Part shown: positions 7,638 to 13,794 of the stretch, piece by piece | Position numbering within the stretch: position 1 is the first letter of the stretch | Layout: every line of letters starts with the position of its first letter | Assembly: GCA_003242685.1 (NCBI GenBank) | Contig: QGVD01000084.1 | Span: forward strand, 1-13,794 | Direction: 5' to 3' | DNA: 13,794 nt | From: Pseudomonadota bacterium | GTDB lineage: Bacteria; Pseudomonadota; Gammaproteobacteria; Steroidobacterales; Steroidobacteraceae | Position numbers and translations under genes: made by a program | Notes under the pieces: generated by a model | Told to the model about the DNA's origin: nothing | What the model saw: the letters and a program-made list of their open reading frames with translations, nothing else | The model's database searches: none

Positions 7638-8865
7638 ACGTTCGGACAGAAGCCTGATCGTCGGACTCGACATCGGCACGTCGAAGGTCGTCGCGCTGGT
7701 CGGTGAGGTCGGCGCGGACGGATCGATCGAGGTGCTGGGGCTCGGCTCGCAACCCTCGCGCGGCCTGAAGAAGGGTGTGGTGGTCAACATCGAGTCGACG
7801 GTCCAGTCGATCCAGCGCGCGGTCGAGGAAGCCGAGCTCATGGCCGGCTGCGAGATCCACTCCGTGTACGCCGGCATCGCGGGCAGTCACGTGCGCAGCC
7901 TCAACTCGCACGGCGTGGTCGCGATCCGCGACCGCGAAGTGACGCCGGGCGACGTCGAGCACGTGATAGACGCCGCGAAGGCGGTGGCGATTCCCGCGGA
8001 TCAGAAGATCCTTCACGTGCTGCCGCAGGAGTTCATCGTCGACGGGCAGGAGGGCATCCGCGATCCGATCGGCATGTGCGGCGTGCGCCTCGAGGCGAAG
8101 GTGCACATCGTGACCGGCGCGGAGAGCGCGGCGCAGAACATCGAGAAGTGCATTCAGCGCTGCGGGCTCGAGGTGGAGGACATCGTCCTCGAGCAGCTCG
8201 CCTCGAGCTTCGCGGTGCTCACGGAGGACGAGAAGGAGCTGGGCGTGTGCCTGGTGGACATCGGCGGCGGCACGACCGACATCGCGGTGTTCGCCGGCGG
8301 CGCGATCCGCCACACCGCGGTCATTCCGATCGCGGGCGACCAGGTGACGAACGACATCGCGGTGTCGATGCGCACGCCCACGCAGTACGCGGAGGACATC
8401 AAGGTCCGCTACGCGTGCGCACTGTCGCAGCTCGCGAATCCCGACGAGACGATCGAGGTGCCGAGCGTGGGCGATCGGCCCGCGCGGCGCCTCGCGCGCC
8501 AGACGCTCGCCGAGATCGTCGAGCCGCGCTACGAGGAGCTGTACGGACTCATTCACGAGGAGCTGCGCAGAAGCGGCTTCGAGGAAGTGATCGCGGCGGG
8601 CATCGTGCTCACCGGAGGCAGCGCCAAGATGGAGGGCGCGATCGAGCTCGCCGAGGAGATCTTCCACGTACCGGTGCGTCTCGGCGTTCCGCAGCAGGTG
8701 AACGGCCTGTCGGACGTCGTGCGCAATCCGATCTATTCGACGGGCATGGGGCTGCTGCTCTACGCCCGCGACAACATGAGCAACGCGCGCCGCGGCCGCT
8801 CGCTCGGCAGCAATGCCAGGAGCGTGCTGGACCGCATGCGCTCGTGGTTCCAGGGCAATTTCTGA
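7630..8865 (+). CDS. ftsA: Cell division protein FtsA (actin-like FtsZ tether)
   Basis: Actin-fold ATPase that anchors FtsZ filaments to the inner membrane and recruits later divisome proteins. The chosen ATG 7630 gives 411 residues (E. coli 420) and begins just before the first phosphate loop, VGLDIGTSKVVALVGE (D14). The FtsA-specific 1C domain follows at about residues 80-160. The second phosphate motif VDIGGGTTDIAVF contains D210, and the adenosine motif is VLTGGSAKMEG. The C terminus, RMRSWFQGNF, is the expected short amphipathic membrane helix. GGGAG at 7614-7618 may serve as the ribosome site. An in-frame start upstream at 7549 would add 27 residues read from inside ftsQ and is rejected. 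Confidence 0.97.
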   Translation: MRKRSDRSLIVGLDIGTSKVVALVGEVGADGSIEVLGLGSQPSRGLKKGVVVNIESTVQSIQRAVEEAELMAGCEIHSVYAGIAGSHVRSLNSHGVVAIRDREVTPGDVEHVIDAAKAVAIPADQKILHVLPQEFIVDGQEGIRDPIGMCGVRLEAKVHIVTGAESAAQNIEKCIQRCGLEVEDIVLEQLASSFAVLTEDEKELGVCLVDIGGGTTDIAVFAGGAIRHTAVIPIAGDQVTNDIAVSMRTPTQYAEDIKVRYACALSQLANPDETIEVPSVGDRPARRLARQTLAEIVEPRYEELYGLIHEELRRSGFEEVIAAGIVLTGGSAKMEGAIELAEEIFHVPVRLGVPQQVNGLSDVVRNPIYSTGMGLLLYARDNMSNARRGRSLGSNARSVLDRMRSWFQGNF

Positions 8866-8892
8866 AACGGGGTACGACCCGTGGCGGATTCG

Positions 8893-8914
8893 AGCTGACA
8901 GACAGCTGACAGAC
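8893..8914 (+). repeat. Perfect 11-base tandem duplication in the ftsA-ftsZ spacer
   Basis: AGCTGACAGAC occurs twice head to tail (8893-8903 and 8904-8914), 56 to 77 bases before the ftsZ start. The inner 9-mer GCTGACAGA occurs again at 10334-10342, just before lpxC. The spacer (8866-8969) also has a small 5-bp hairpin, ACGGG/CCCGT, at 8867-8871 and 8878-8882. I see no convincing promoter in it. Function is unknown; replication slippage or a protein site are both possible. Confidence 0.6.
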
Positions 8915-8969
8915 GAAACCGGGGACTTTCAACCAACCACCACTGATTCGGGCCAGAGGAGCGAGAGCA

Positions 8970-10175
8970 ATGTTCGAACTGATGGACGCGTACAGCCAGA
9001 GCGCCGTGATCAAGGTGCTCGGCGTCGGAGGCGGCGGCGGCAACGCGGTATCGCACATGGTGACGACCGGCATCGAGGGCGTCGAATTCATGTGCATCAA
9101 CACCGACGCGCAGGCGCTGAAGCATTCCAAGGTCAAGACCGCGCTGCAGATCGGCACCAACATCACCAAGGGACTCGGCGCGGGCGCCGATCCCGAGGTC
9201 GGCCGTCAGGCGGCGATGGAGGACCGCGACCGCATCGTCGAGCTGGTGGAGGGCTGCGACATGCTCTTCATCACTGCCGGCATGGGCGGCGGCACGGGCA
9301 CGGGTGCGGCCCCGGTCGTGGCGCAGGTCGCGAAGGAGCTCGGCATCCTGACGGTGGCCGTCGTCACCAAGCCGTTCGAGATGGAAGGCAGCAAGCGCAT
9401 GCTCATGGCCGAGCACGGCATCGCCGAGCTGGGCAAGTACTGCGACTCGCTCATCACCATTCCCAACCAGAAGCTGCTCACGGTGCTGGGCCCGCAGACC
9501 ACGCTGCTCGACGCCTTCAAGGCGGCGAACGAAGTGCTGCAGGGCGCTGTCCAAGGCATTGCGGAGCTGATCACGCGGCCGGGTCTCATCAACGTGGACT
9601 TCGCCGACGTGCGCACCGTGATGGCCGAGACGGGCATGGCGATGATGGGCTCGGGTGTCGCGAGCGGCGAAGGTCGCGCACGCGAGGCCGCGGAGGCTGC
9701 CGTGTCGTCGCCGCTGCTCGAGGACATCAACCTCGCGGGTGCGCACGGCATTCTGGTGAACGTCACCGCCGGCATGGACCTCTCGATCGGTGAGTTCCAG
9801 GAGGTGGGCACGATCGTCAAGCAGTTCGCCTCCGAGGACGCCACCGTCGTCGTGGGAACCGTCATCGATCCCGAGCTGACCAACCAGGTGCGCGTCACCG
9901 TGGTCGCGACGGGACTCGGCCGGCCCGCGGCAGTGCGGCAGGTGCCGCCGCTGCGCAGCAGCGACGTGCATGCCGCGCGCGACGCCCTGCACCGTGAGCC
10001 GCCGATGCGGGTGGTGCGGCGCTCTCCGCCGCCGCCGCGCTCGAGCAGCGACTACGCGGCGCTCGACAAGCCGACGGTTCAGCGGCAGCGTGCGGTGGGC
10101 GACGGCCTGCGGCCGGACACCGACGCCGAGGATCTGCTGGACATTCCGGCGTTCCTGCGTCGCCAGGCGGACTGA
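8970..10175 (+). CDS. ftsZ: Cell division protein FtsZ (tubulin homologue)
   Basis: GTPase that polymerises into the cytokinetic Z ring at midcell. It has 401 residues. It begins MFELMDAYSQSAVIKVLGVGGGGGNAV, here noted as the GGGGNA nucleotide loop at residues 20-25. The tubulin signature GGGTGTGA is at 106-113. The T7 synergy loop, NVDFADV, is at 208-214 with D210 and D213. A proline- and arginine-rich linker spans roughly 320-387. The last 14 residues, DLLDIPAFLRRQAD, are the conserved tail bound by FtsA and ZipA. AGAGGAG at 8955-8961 is a strong ribosome site 8 bases from the ATG. The 104-base gap after ftsA contrasts with the overlaps upstream and allows separate control of this abundant protein. 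Confidence 0.98.
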   Translation: MFELMDAYSQSAVIKVLGVGGGGGNAVSHMVTTGIEGVEFMCINTDAQALKHSKVKTALQIGTNITKGLGAGADPEVGRQAAMEDRDRIVELVEGCDMLFITAGMGGGTGTGAAPVVAQVAKELGILTVAVVTKPFEMEGSKRMLMAEHGIAELGKYCDSLITIPNQKLLTVLGPQTTLLDAFKAANEVLQGAVQGIAELITRPGLINVDFADVRTVMAETGMAMMGSGVASGEGRAREAAEAAVSSPLLEDINLAGAHGILVNVTAGMDLSIGEFQEVGTIVKQFASEDATVVVGTVIDPELTNQVRVTVVATGLGRPAAVRQVPPLRSSDVHAARDALHREPPMRVVRRSPPPPRSSSDYAALDKPTVQRQRAVGDGLRPDTDAEDLLDIPAFLRRQAD

Positions 10176-10193
10176 GCGGCCTGCCGGCCGCGA

Positions 10194-10221
10194 TTGGAGC
10201 CGCCGACGGGGCTGTGATACG
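10194..10221 (+). promoter_or_regulatory. Possible weak sigma-70 promoter upstream of lpxC
   Basis: TTGGAG (10194-10199) and GATACG (10216-10221) are 16 bases apart, with a TGT extension just before the -10 element and a GC-rich discriminator after it. Each hexamer matches the consensus at only three positions. Transcription would start near 10228 and leave a leader of about 125 bases. It overlaps the terminator-like hairpin at 10208-10235, so only one of the two readings may hold. Confidence 0.3.
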
Positions 10222-10235
10222 GTAGCGCCCCTTTT
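10208..10235 (+). terminator. Weak terminator-like hairpin after ftsZ
   Basis: GGGGC (10208-10212) can pair with GCCCC (10227-10231), followed directly by TTTT. The stem is only 5 bp and the loop is 14 bases, so it would be inefficient. A second short stem, GCGGCC/GGCCGC, lies at 10176-10191 right after the ftsZ stop, without a T tract. Confidence 0.25.
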
Positions 10236-10254
10236 GCTCCGGGCCGGTGTGCGG

Positions 10255-10274
10255 CGGCGAGCCGATGCTCGCCG
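10255..10274 (+). other. Stable 8-bp hairpin in the lpxC leader
   Basis: CGGCGAGC (10255-10262) pairs perfectly with GCTCGCCG (10267-10274) around the loop CGAT. A second possible stem, CGCTCC/GGAGCG (10286-10291 and 10307-10312), follows. No T tract follows either, so this looks like leader structure rather than a terminator. Its role is unknown. Confidence 0.5.
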
Positions 10275-10352
10275 GTCGGACGCCTCGCTCCGCCGTGCCC
10301 GATCGAGGAGCGGGCGGGCGCTGCCGTTTCACGGCTGACAGAAGAGCCTCAT

Positions 10353-11279
10353 ATGGTCGGACAACGCACGCTGAAGAACACGATCCGGGCGACCGGGGTC
10401 GGGCTGCACACGGGAAAGAAGGTCCTCATGACCCTGCGCCCGGCGCCGCCCGACACGGGTATCGTCTTCCGTCGCACCGACCTGCCCGAGCCCGTCGAGA
10501 TCAAGGCACACGCCGAGAACGTCGGCGACACGATGCTCGGCACCACGCTCGTCAACGGCGACGTGCGGGTCTCGACCGTGGAGCACCTGCTCTCGGCCTT
10601 CGCGGGGCTCGGGATCGACAACGCCATCGTCGAGCTGAGCGCGCCCGAGGTACCCATCATGGACGGCAGCGCGGGACCCTTCGTGTTCCTGCTGCAGTCG
10701 GCGGGCATCGAGGAGCAGCGCGCACCGAAGCGCTTCGTGCGTATAAAGAAGAGAGTGCGCGTCGAAGACGGCGACAAGTGGGCTCAGTTCGATCCGTTCG
10801 ACGGCTTCAAGGTCAATTTCGAGATCGAGTTCAATCACCCGATCTTCAAACGCCGCTCGCAGCGCGCCTCGATGGACTTCTCCACCACCTCGTTTCTCAA
10901 GGAAGTGAGCCGCGCGCGCACCTTCGGCTTCATGCGCGATCTCGAGAAGCTGCGCGCCCACAACCTTGCGCTCGGCGGCAATCTCGACAACGCGATCGTG
11001 CTGGACGACTTCCGCGTGCTCAACGAGGACGGACTGCGCTACGAGGACGAGTTCGTCAAGCACAAGATCCTGGATGCCATCGGCGATCTCTACCTCCTCG
11101 GTCACAGCCTCATCGGCGAGTTCAGCGGCTACAAGTCCGGGCACGCGCTCAACAACAAGCTGCTCCGCACGCTTCTCGCCGATCGCTCCGCGTGGGAAGA
11201 GGTCGTGTTCGAGACGCCCGCCGACGCGCCCATCTCCTACGTCGAGGCTCACAGCCTCTCGTCGGCGCCTGCGGTCTGA
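10353..11279 (+). CDS. lpxC: UDP-3-O-acyl-N-acetylglucosamine deacetylase LpxC
   Basis: Zinc amidase that catalyses the committed step of lipid A synthesis in the cytoplasm. It has 308 residues (E. coli 305). The N terminus MVGQRTLKNTIRATGVGLHTG is typical. STVEHLLSAF carries E77 and H78 (E. coli E78, H79). KHKILDAIGDLYLLGH carries H237 and D241, the other two zinc ligands. H264 in SGHALNNK matches catalytic H265. The C terminus ends in SSAPAV and lacks the -LA tail that E. coli uses for FtsH degradation. The ribosome site is weak (GAAGAG 10341-10346). It follows ftsZ by 177 bases, as in many Gammaproteobacteria, and is convergent with dciA. Confidence 0.98.
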   Translation: MVGQRTLKNTIRATGVGLHTGKKVLMTLRPAPPDTGIVFRRTDLPEPVEIKAHAENVGDTMLGTTLVNGDVRVSTVEHLLSAFAGLGIDNAIVELSAPEVPIMDGSAGPFVFLLQSAGIEEQRAPKRFVRIKKRVRVEDGDKWAQFDPFDGFKVNFEIEFNHPIFKRRSQRASMDFSTTSFLKEVSRARTFGFMRDLEKLRAHNLALGGNLDNAIVLDDFRVLNEDGLRYEDEFVKHKILDAIGDLYLLGHSLIGEFSGYKSGHALNNKLLRTLLADRSAWEEVVFETPADAPISYVEAHSLSSAPAV

Positions 11280-11297
11280 TCCGGAAGGTTCCCGGAT
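11279..11297. terminator. Possible bidirectional hairpin between convergent lpxC and dciA
   Basis: ATCCGG (11279-11284) and CCGGAT (11292-11297) form a 6-bp stem with a 7-base loop, filling the 18-base gap between the two stop codons. There is no T tract on either strand, so termination here is only suggested by its position. Confidence 0.35.
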
Positions 11298-11663
11298 TCA
11301 GGTGCGGGGCATCACCCGCACGGAGATCCGCGTGATCTCGGGATTCCGCGCCCGCAGCTCGTCTTCCAGCTCGGCCAGCGCATAGCGGAGCCGTGCGGAC
11401 CAGGCGGCCGACTCCGCGAAGACGACGAGCGTATCGTTGCGTTCCACGACGCCCGAGAGCCGCGGCCGCAGCTCCGGTGAGAGCCGCTCCTCCAGCCACC
11501 CCTGCCAGGTCCGCTGCCGGTTGGCCTGCTCCGACAGGCGCGTGAACGTCGGCACAGCCCGGCCGAGAAGCTCTTTTACAGAATGCGCCTTGCGCGGTCC
11601 CCGATCCGACTGCTGCCGGATTCGGGAACCCGCGTTCTTGTTTCGTCGTTCCTTATTCGGCAT
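11298..11663 (-). CDS. dciA: DciA-type helicase loader (DUF721 protein)
   Basis: The DUF721 family includes DciA, which helps load the DnaB replicative helicase in bacteria that lack DnaC/DnaI loaders. The product has 121 residues: a basic, probably flexible N terminus (1-28) and a KH-like core. The core shows TWQGWLEERLSPELRPRL (52-69), VVERNDTLVVFAESAAWSARLRYAL and a final ITRISVRVMPR strand, the usual DUF721 pattern of a hydrophobic strand, the AAWSARLRY helix and an IRV strand. ATG 11661-11663 is the only plausible start; no good Shine-Dalgarno sequence precedes it. It lies convergent to lpxC and head to head with the riboswitch-led M23 gene, an order I recall from Pseudomonas (lpxC, DUF721, M23, secA). 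Function is inferred from the family. Confidence 0.88.
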   Translation of the reverse strand: MPNKERRNKNAGSRIRQQSDRGPRKAHSVKELLGRAVPTFTRLSEQANRQRTWQGWLEERLSPELRPRLSGVVERNDTLVVFAESAAWSARLRYALAELEDELRARNPEITRISVRVMPRT

Positions 11664-11666
11664 ATT
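11638..11666 (+). promoter_or_regulatory. Candidate sigma-70 promoter for the riboswitch-M23 transcript
   Basis: TTGTTT (11638-11643) and CATATT (11661-11666) are separated by 17 bases; the -10 element matches at four of six positions. Transcription would begin near 11673, exactly at the 5' edge of the aptamer. The -10 element overlaps the dciA start codon on the other strand. The good spacing and placement raise its credibility despite the weak -35. Confidence 0.45.
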
Positions 11667-11672
11667 CGGATC

Positions 11673-11754
11673 GGCTGTTCAAGGGCAAACCCGTCGAAAG
11701 GCGGGGACGCAAAGCCACCGGTCTAACGCGAGGAGCTATGACAGCGGGGTTGCC
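11673..11754 (+). ncRNA. GEMM-I riboswitch aptamer (cyclic di-GMP-I class)
   Basis: The conserved strands of the class are present in order: AAGGGCAAACC (11681-11691), GGGGACGCAAAGCC (11703-11716), GGTCTAA (11720-11726), and AGCGGGGTTGCC (11743-11754). The first hairpin is CCCGTC/GGCGGG (11690-11695, 11700-11705), closed by a GAAA tetraloop (11696-11699). The second arm has CCG/CGG (11718-11720, 11745-11747) and GTC/GAC (11721-11723, 11740-11742), then a UAA facing UAU that resembles the 11-nucleotide tetraloop receptor. A short closing stem GGC/GCC joins 11673-11675 with 11752-11754. The middle G of GGGC (11684) corresponds, by my alignment to the V. cholerae Vc2 RNA, to G20, which favours c-di-GMP over cGAMP. 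It precedes an M23 peptidase gene. Class assignment is confident; ligand and switching direction are inferred. Confidence 0.93.
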
Positions 11755-11854
11755 AGCGGGGCGCAAGTCAGTCGAACGAAAACAGGGCTTCCGGCGCCCG
11801 GGCGGGGGGTACCTGCTCTTATTGCCTCATCTGTCTTCAGGTGCGGGTGGGTCT

Positions 11855-11871
11855 GTCCTTTCGGAGAGGAC
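11855..11871 (+). promoter_or_regulatory. Hairpin sequestering the Shine-Dalgarno sequence of the M23 gene
   Basis: GTCCTTT (11855-11861) pairs with AGAGGAC (11865-11871) around the loop CGG, with one G-U pair. The GGAGAGGA ribosome site is inside the loop and 3' strand, 4 to 8 bases before ATG 11875. This is the expected form of a translational expression platform for the riboswitch upstream. No intrinsic terminator with a T tract is seen between the aptamer and the gene. Confidence 0.6.
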
Positions 11872-11874
11872 GGG

Positions 11875-12795
11875 ATGAACGTCATTCTGTTTTCGAAACG
11901 CGAGGGACGAGCGCGGCAGTTCGATCTCGCGCACCCCGCCACCCTGGGTGTGATCGCAGCGCTCGGCCTCGGCATCCTCGGCACCGCCTTCGTGCTTGGC
12001 ATGCAGCTCGGGCAGCGAAGCAGCGCGGCGCTGGACCGCTCCGACACCAGCCACCTCGTGGCCATGCTCAACGAGCAGAAGGAGGAGATCGCGAGACTCA
12101 GGGCCCACGTGCGGGAGCGTGTGGACGCCATCGCACTGCGGCTCGGCAAGGTGAACGCCCACGTCATCCGGCTCGACGCGCTGGGCAAGCGCCTGACCGA
12201 GATGGCGAACATCGATCACCGCGAATTCGATTTCGACAGCGCCCCGTCGACGGGTGGACCGGAGCCCGGCGACGAAGCGGTCGCCGCACAGATTCCCGAC
12301 ATCACGCGGATGCTGGACGAGCTCGAGCGCCGGGTGCAGCTCCGCGACGCACAACTCGCCGCGCTCGAGAACGTCATCCTCGCCCGTGAGCTCAGGGAGC
12401 AGATCCGTCCCGAGGGCCGCCCGGTCCGTGCCGGCTTCATCTCCTCGCATTTCGGCGAGCGCCAGGATCCCTTCACCGGTCACCAGGCCTTCCACCGCGG
12501 CGTGGACTTCGCGGGCAGCGCCGGGACGGAGGTCGTCGCGGTTGCCGCGGGTGTCGTGACCTGGGCCGGCGAGCGCGCCGGCTACGGCAACATGGTCGAG
12601 ATCAGCCACGGCGACGGCTATGTGACCCGCTACGGTCACAACCTGCGCAACCTCGTCACGGTCGGCCAGACCGTCACCCGCGGTCAGCCCGTGGCCCTCA
12701 TGGGCTCGACGGGGCGCTCGACGGGTCCGCACGTGCACTTCGAAGTGCTGCGGAACGGCAAGCAGGTCAATCCGGCCTCCTTCGTCGGACGCTGA
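11875..12795 (+). CDS. Membrane-anchored M23 (LytM-type) peptidoglycan peptidase
   Basis: Zinc metallopeptidase predicted to cut peptidoglycan cross-bridges or stems in the periplasm. It has 306 residues: a short basic cytoplasmic start (MNVILFSKREGRARQF), one transmembrane segment at about 22-46, a region likely to form coiled coil (about 55-175, for example MLNEQKEEIARLRAHVRE), then the M23 domain from about 185. All active-site residues are present: H207 and D211 (HRGVD), H255 (RYGH), and H286 and H288 (PHVHFEV). This is therefore a catalytically competent enzyme, unlike the degenerate activators EnvC and NlpD. The start at 11875 follows a hairpin-masked ribosome site; longer upstream in-frame readings run through the riboswitch. 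It lies between dciA and secA, as the M23 gene does near secA in Pseudomonas. The exact substrate bond is unknown. Confidence 0.93.
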   Translation: MNVILFSKREGRARQFDLAHPATLGVIAALGLGILGTAFVLGMQLGQRSSAALDRSDTSHLVAMLNEQKEEIARLRAHVRERVDAIALRLGKVNAHVIRLDALGKRLTEMANIDHREFDFDSAPSTGGPEPGDEAVAAQIPDITRMLDELERRVQLRDAQLAALENVILARELREQIRPEGRPVRAGFISSHFGERQDPFTGHQAFHRGVDFAGSAGTEVVAVAAGVVTWAGERAGYGNMVEISHGDGYVTRYGHNLRNLVTVGQTVTRGQPVALMGSTGRSTGPHVHFEVLRNGKQVNPASFVGR

Positions 12796-12811
12796 ACGCT
12801 GCGCTCCCGCA

Positions 12812-12828
12812 ACGGTCTCACTGACCGT
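12812..12828 (+). terminator. Weak terminator-like hairpin after the M23 gene
   Basis: ACGGTC (12812-12817) pairs with GACCGT (12823-12828) around TCACT, 16 bases after the stop codon. It is followed by ATCATCATC rather than a T run. A second stem, CCGGG/CCCGG (12844-12848, 12855-12859), lies just downstream. Either could end the M23 transcript with help from Rho. Confidence 0.35.
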
Positions 12829-12917
12829 ATCATCATCGGCCGGCCGGGCTCGTTCCCGGGCCCTCGAGCCGCTTCGCGCGGCCTTGCGCCGGCCTCGTCC
12901 GGAGCCTCCAGAACCAA

Positions 12918-12947
12918 TTGGGCGGCCTTGCGTCTATTGCGTACAAT
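12918..12947 (+). promoter_or_regulatory. Probable sigma-70 promoter of secA
   Basis: TACAAT (12942-12947) matches the -10 consensus at five of six positions and stands out in this GC-rich DNA. TTGGGC (12918-12923) is a weak -35 at 18 bases. Transcription would start near 12954, giving a leader of about 72 bases before secA. The leader has no ATG and no clear small ORF. Confidence 0.55.
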
Positions 12948-13025
12948 ACGCGCCTTTCGCCAGTCCTCGTCGGTCGCGTAAGTTCTTGTCGAGGCTCGAA
13001 ATCCGAATTCCCCAGGAAACCGTCC

Positions 13026-13794
<769 letters not shown>

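Noticed and set aside
8760..9992. 410-codon open frame on the minus strand
   Set aside because: It is antisense to ftsZ; its His/Arg/Ala-rich product has no domain.
10247..11335. 362-codon plus-strand frame overlapping the lpxC leader and gene
   Set aside because: It reads lpxC in another frame and has an Arg-rich product without motifs.
11785..11799. Intrinsic terminator between riboswitch and M23 gene (GGGC/GCCC stem)
   Set aside because: The stem is only 4 bp with a 7-base loop, and it is followed by a G-rich run, not a T tract.
11437..11874. Upstream extension of the M23 frame, adding 146 residues
   Set aside because: It crosses antisense dciA and the riboswitch; the translation is unlike a signal or anchor, and the real start at 11875 has a ribosome site.

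Overview
The window is about two thirds G+C by eye and almost fully coding. It reads as the distal half of a division and cell wall (dcw) cluster followed by the start of the secA region of a Gram-negative bacterium. LpxC shows that the cell makes lipid A. The order ftsQ-ftsA-ftsZ-lpxC, then a reverse-strand DUF721/dciA gene, an M23 peptidase and secA, resembles the arrangement I recall from Pseudomonas and other Gammaproteobacteria; betaproteobacteria are similar. The FtsZ tail (DLLDIPAFLRRQAD) is nearly identical to that of E. coli. A GC-rich gammaproteobacterium is the best guess; I cannot name the genus.

Region 1 (1-7637) is one tightly packed forward operon: murD (5' end cut off), ftsW, murG, murC, murB, ddl and ftsQ. 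Four junctions are 4-base ATGA or GTGA overlaps, murB/ddl is TGATG, ddl/ftsQ are 4 bases apart, and ftsQ overlaps ftsA by 8 bases. MurD, MurC and MurB make and extend UDP-MurNAc precursors, Ddl supplies D-Ala-D-Ala, MurG makes lipid II, and FtsW with FtsQ build septal wall.

Region 2 (7630-11279) carries ftsA, ftsZ and lpxC. There is a 104-base spacer with a perfect 11-base tandem repeat before ftsZ, and a 177-base structured leader before lpxC that may hold a promoter.

Region 3 (11280-12795) is the most interesting part. dciA (DUF721, helicase loader) runs on the minus strand and ends 18 bases from lpxC. Starting about ten bases from its start codon, on the plus strand, is a well-conserved GEMM-I (cyclic di-GMP-I class) riboswitch aptamer. 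It has a GAAA tetraloop, a UAA/UAUG tetraloop receptor and the GGGCAAACC, GGGACGCAAAGCC and GCGGGGUUGCC core strands. It lies in the 5' leader of a membrane-anchored M23 (LytM-type) peptidase gene whose Shine-Dalgarno sequence sits in a 7-bp hairpin. The prediction is that a second messenger controls a cell wall hydrolase encoded beside the division genes.

Region 4 (12796-13794) is a promoter-bearing spacer and the first 256 codons of secA, starting with GTG and running off the window. There is no secM-like gene. I see no mobile elements, tRNA or rRNA genes, or CRISPR arrays.
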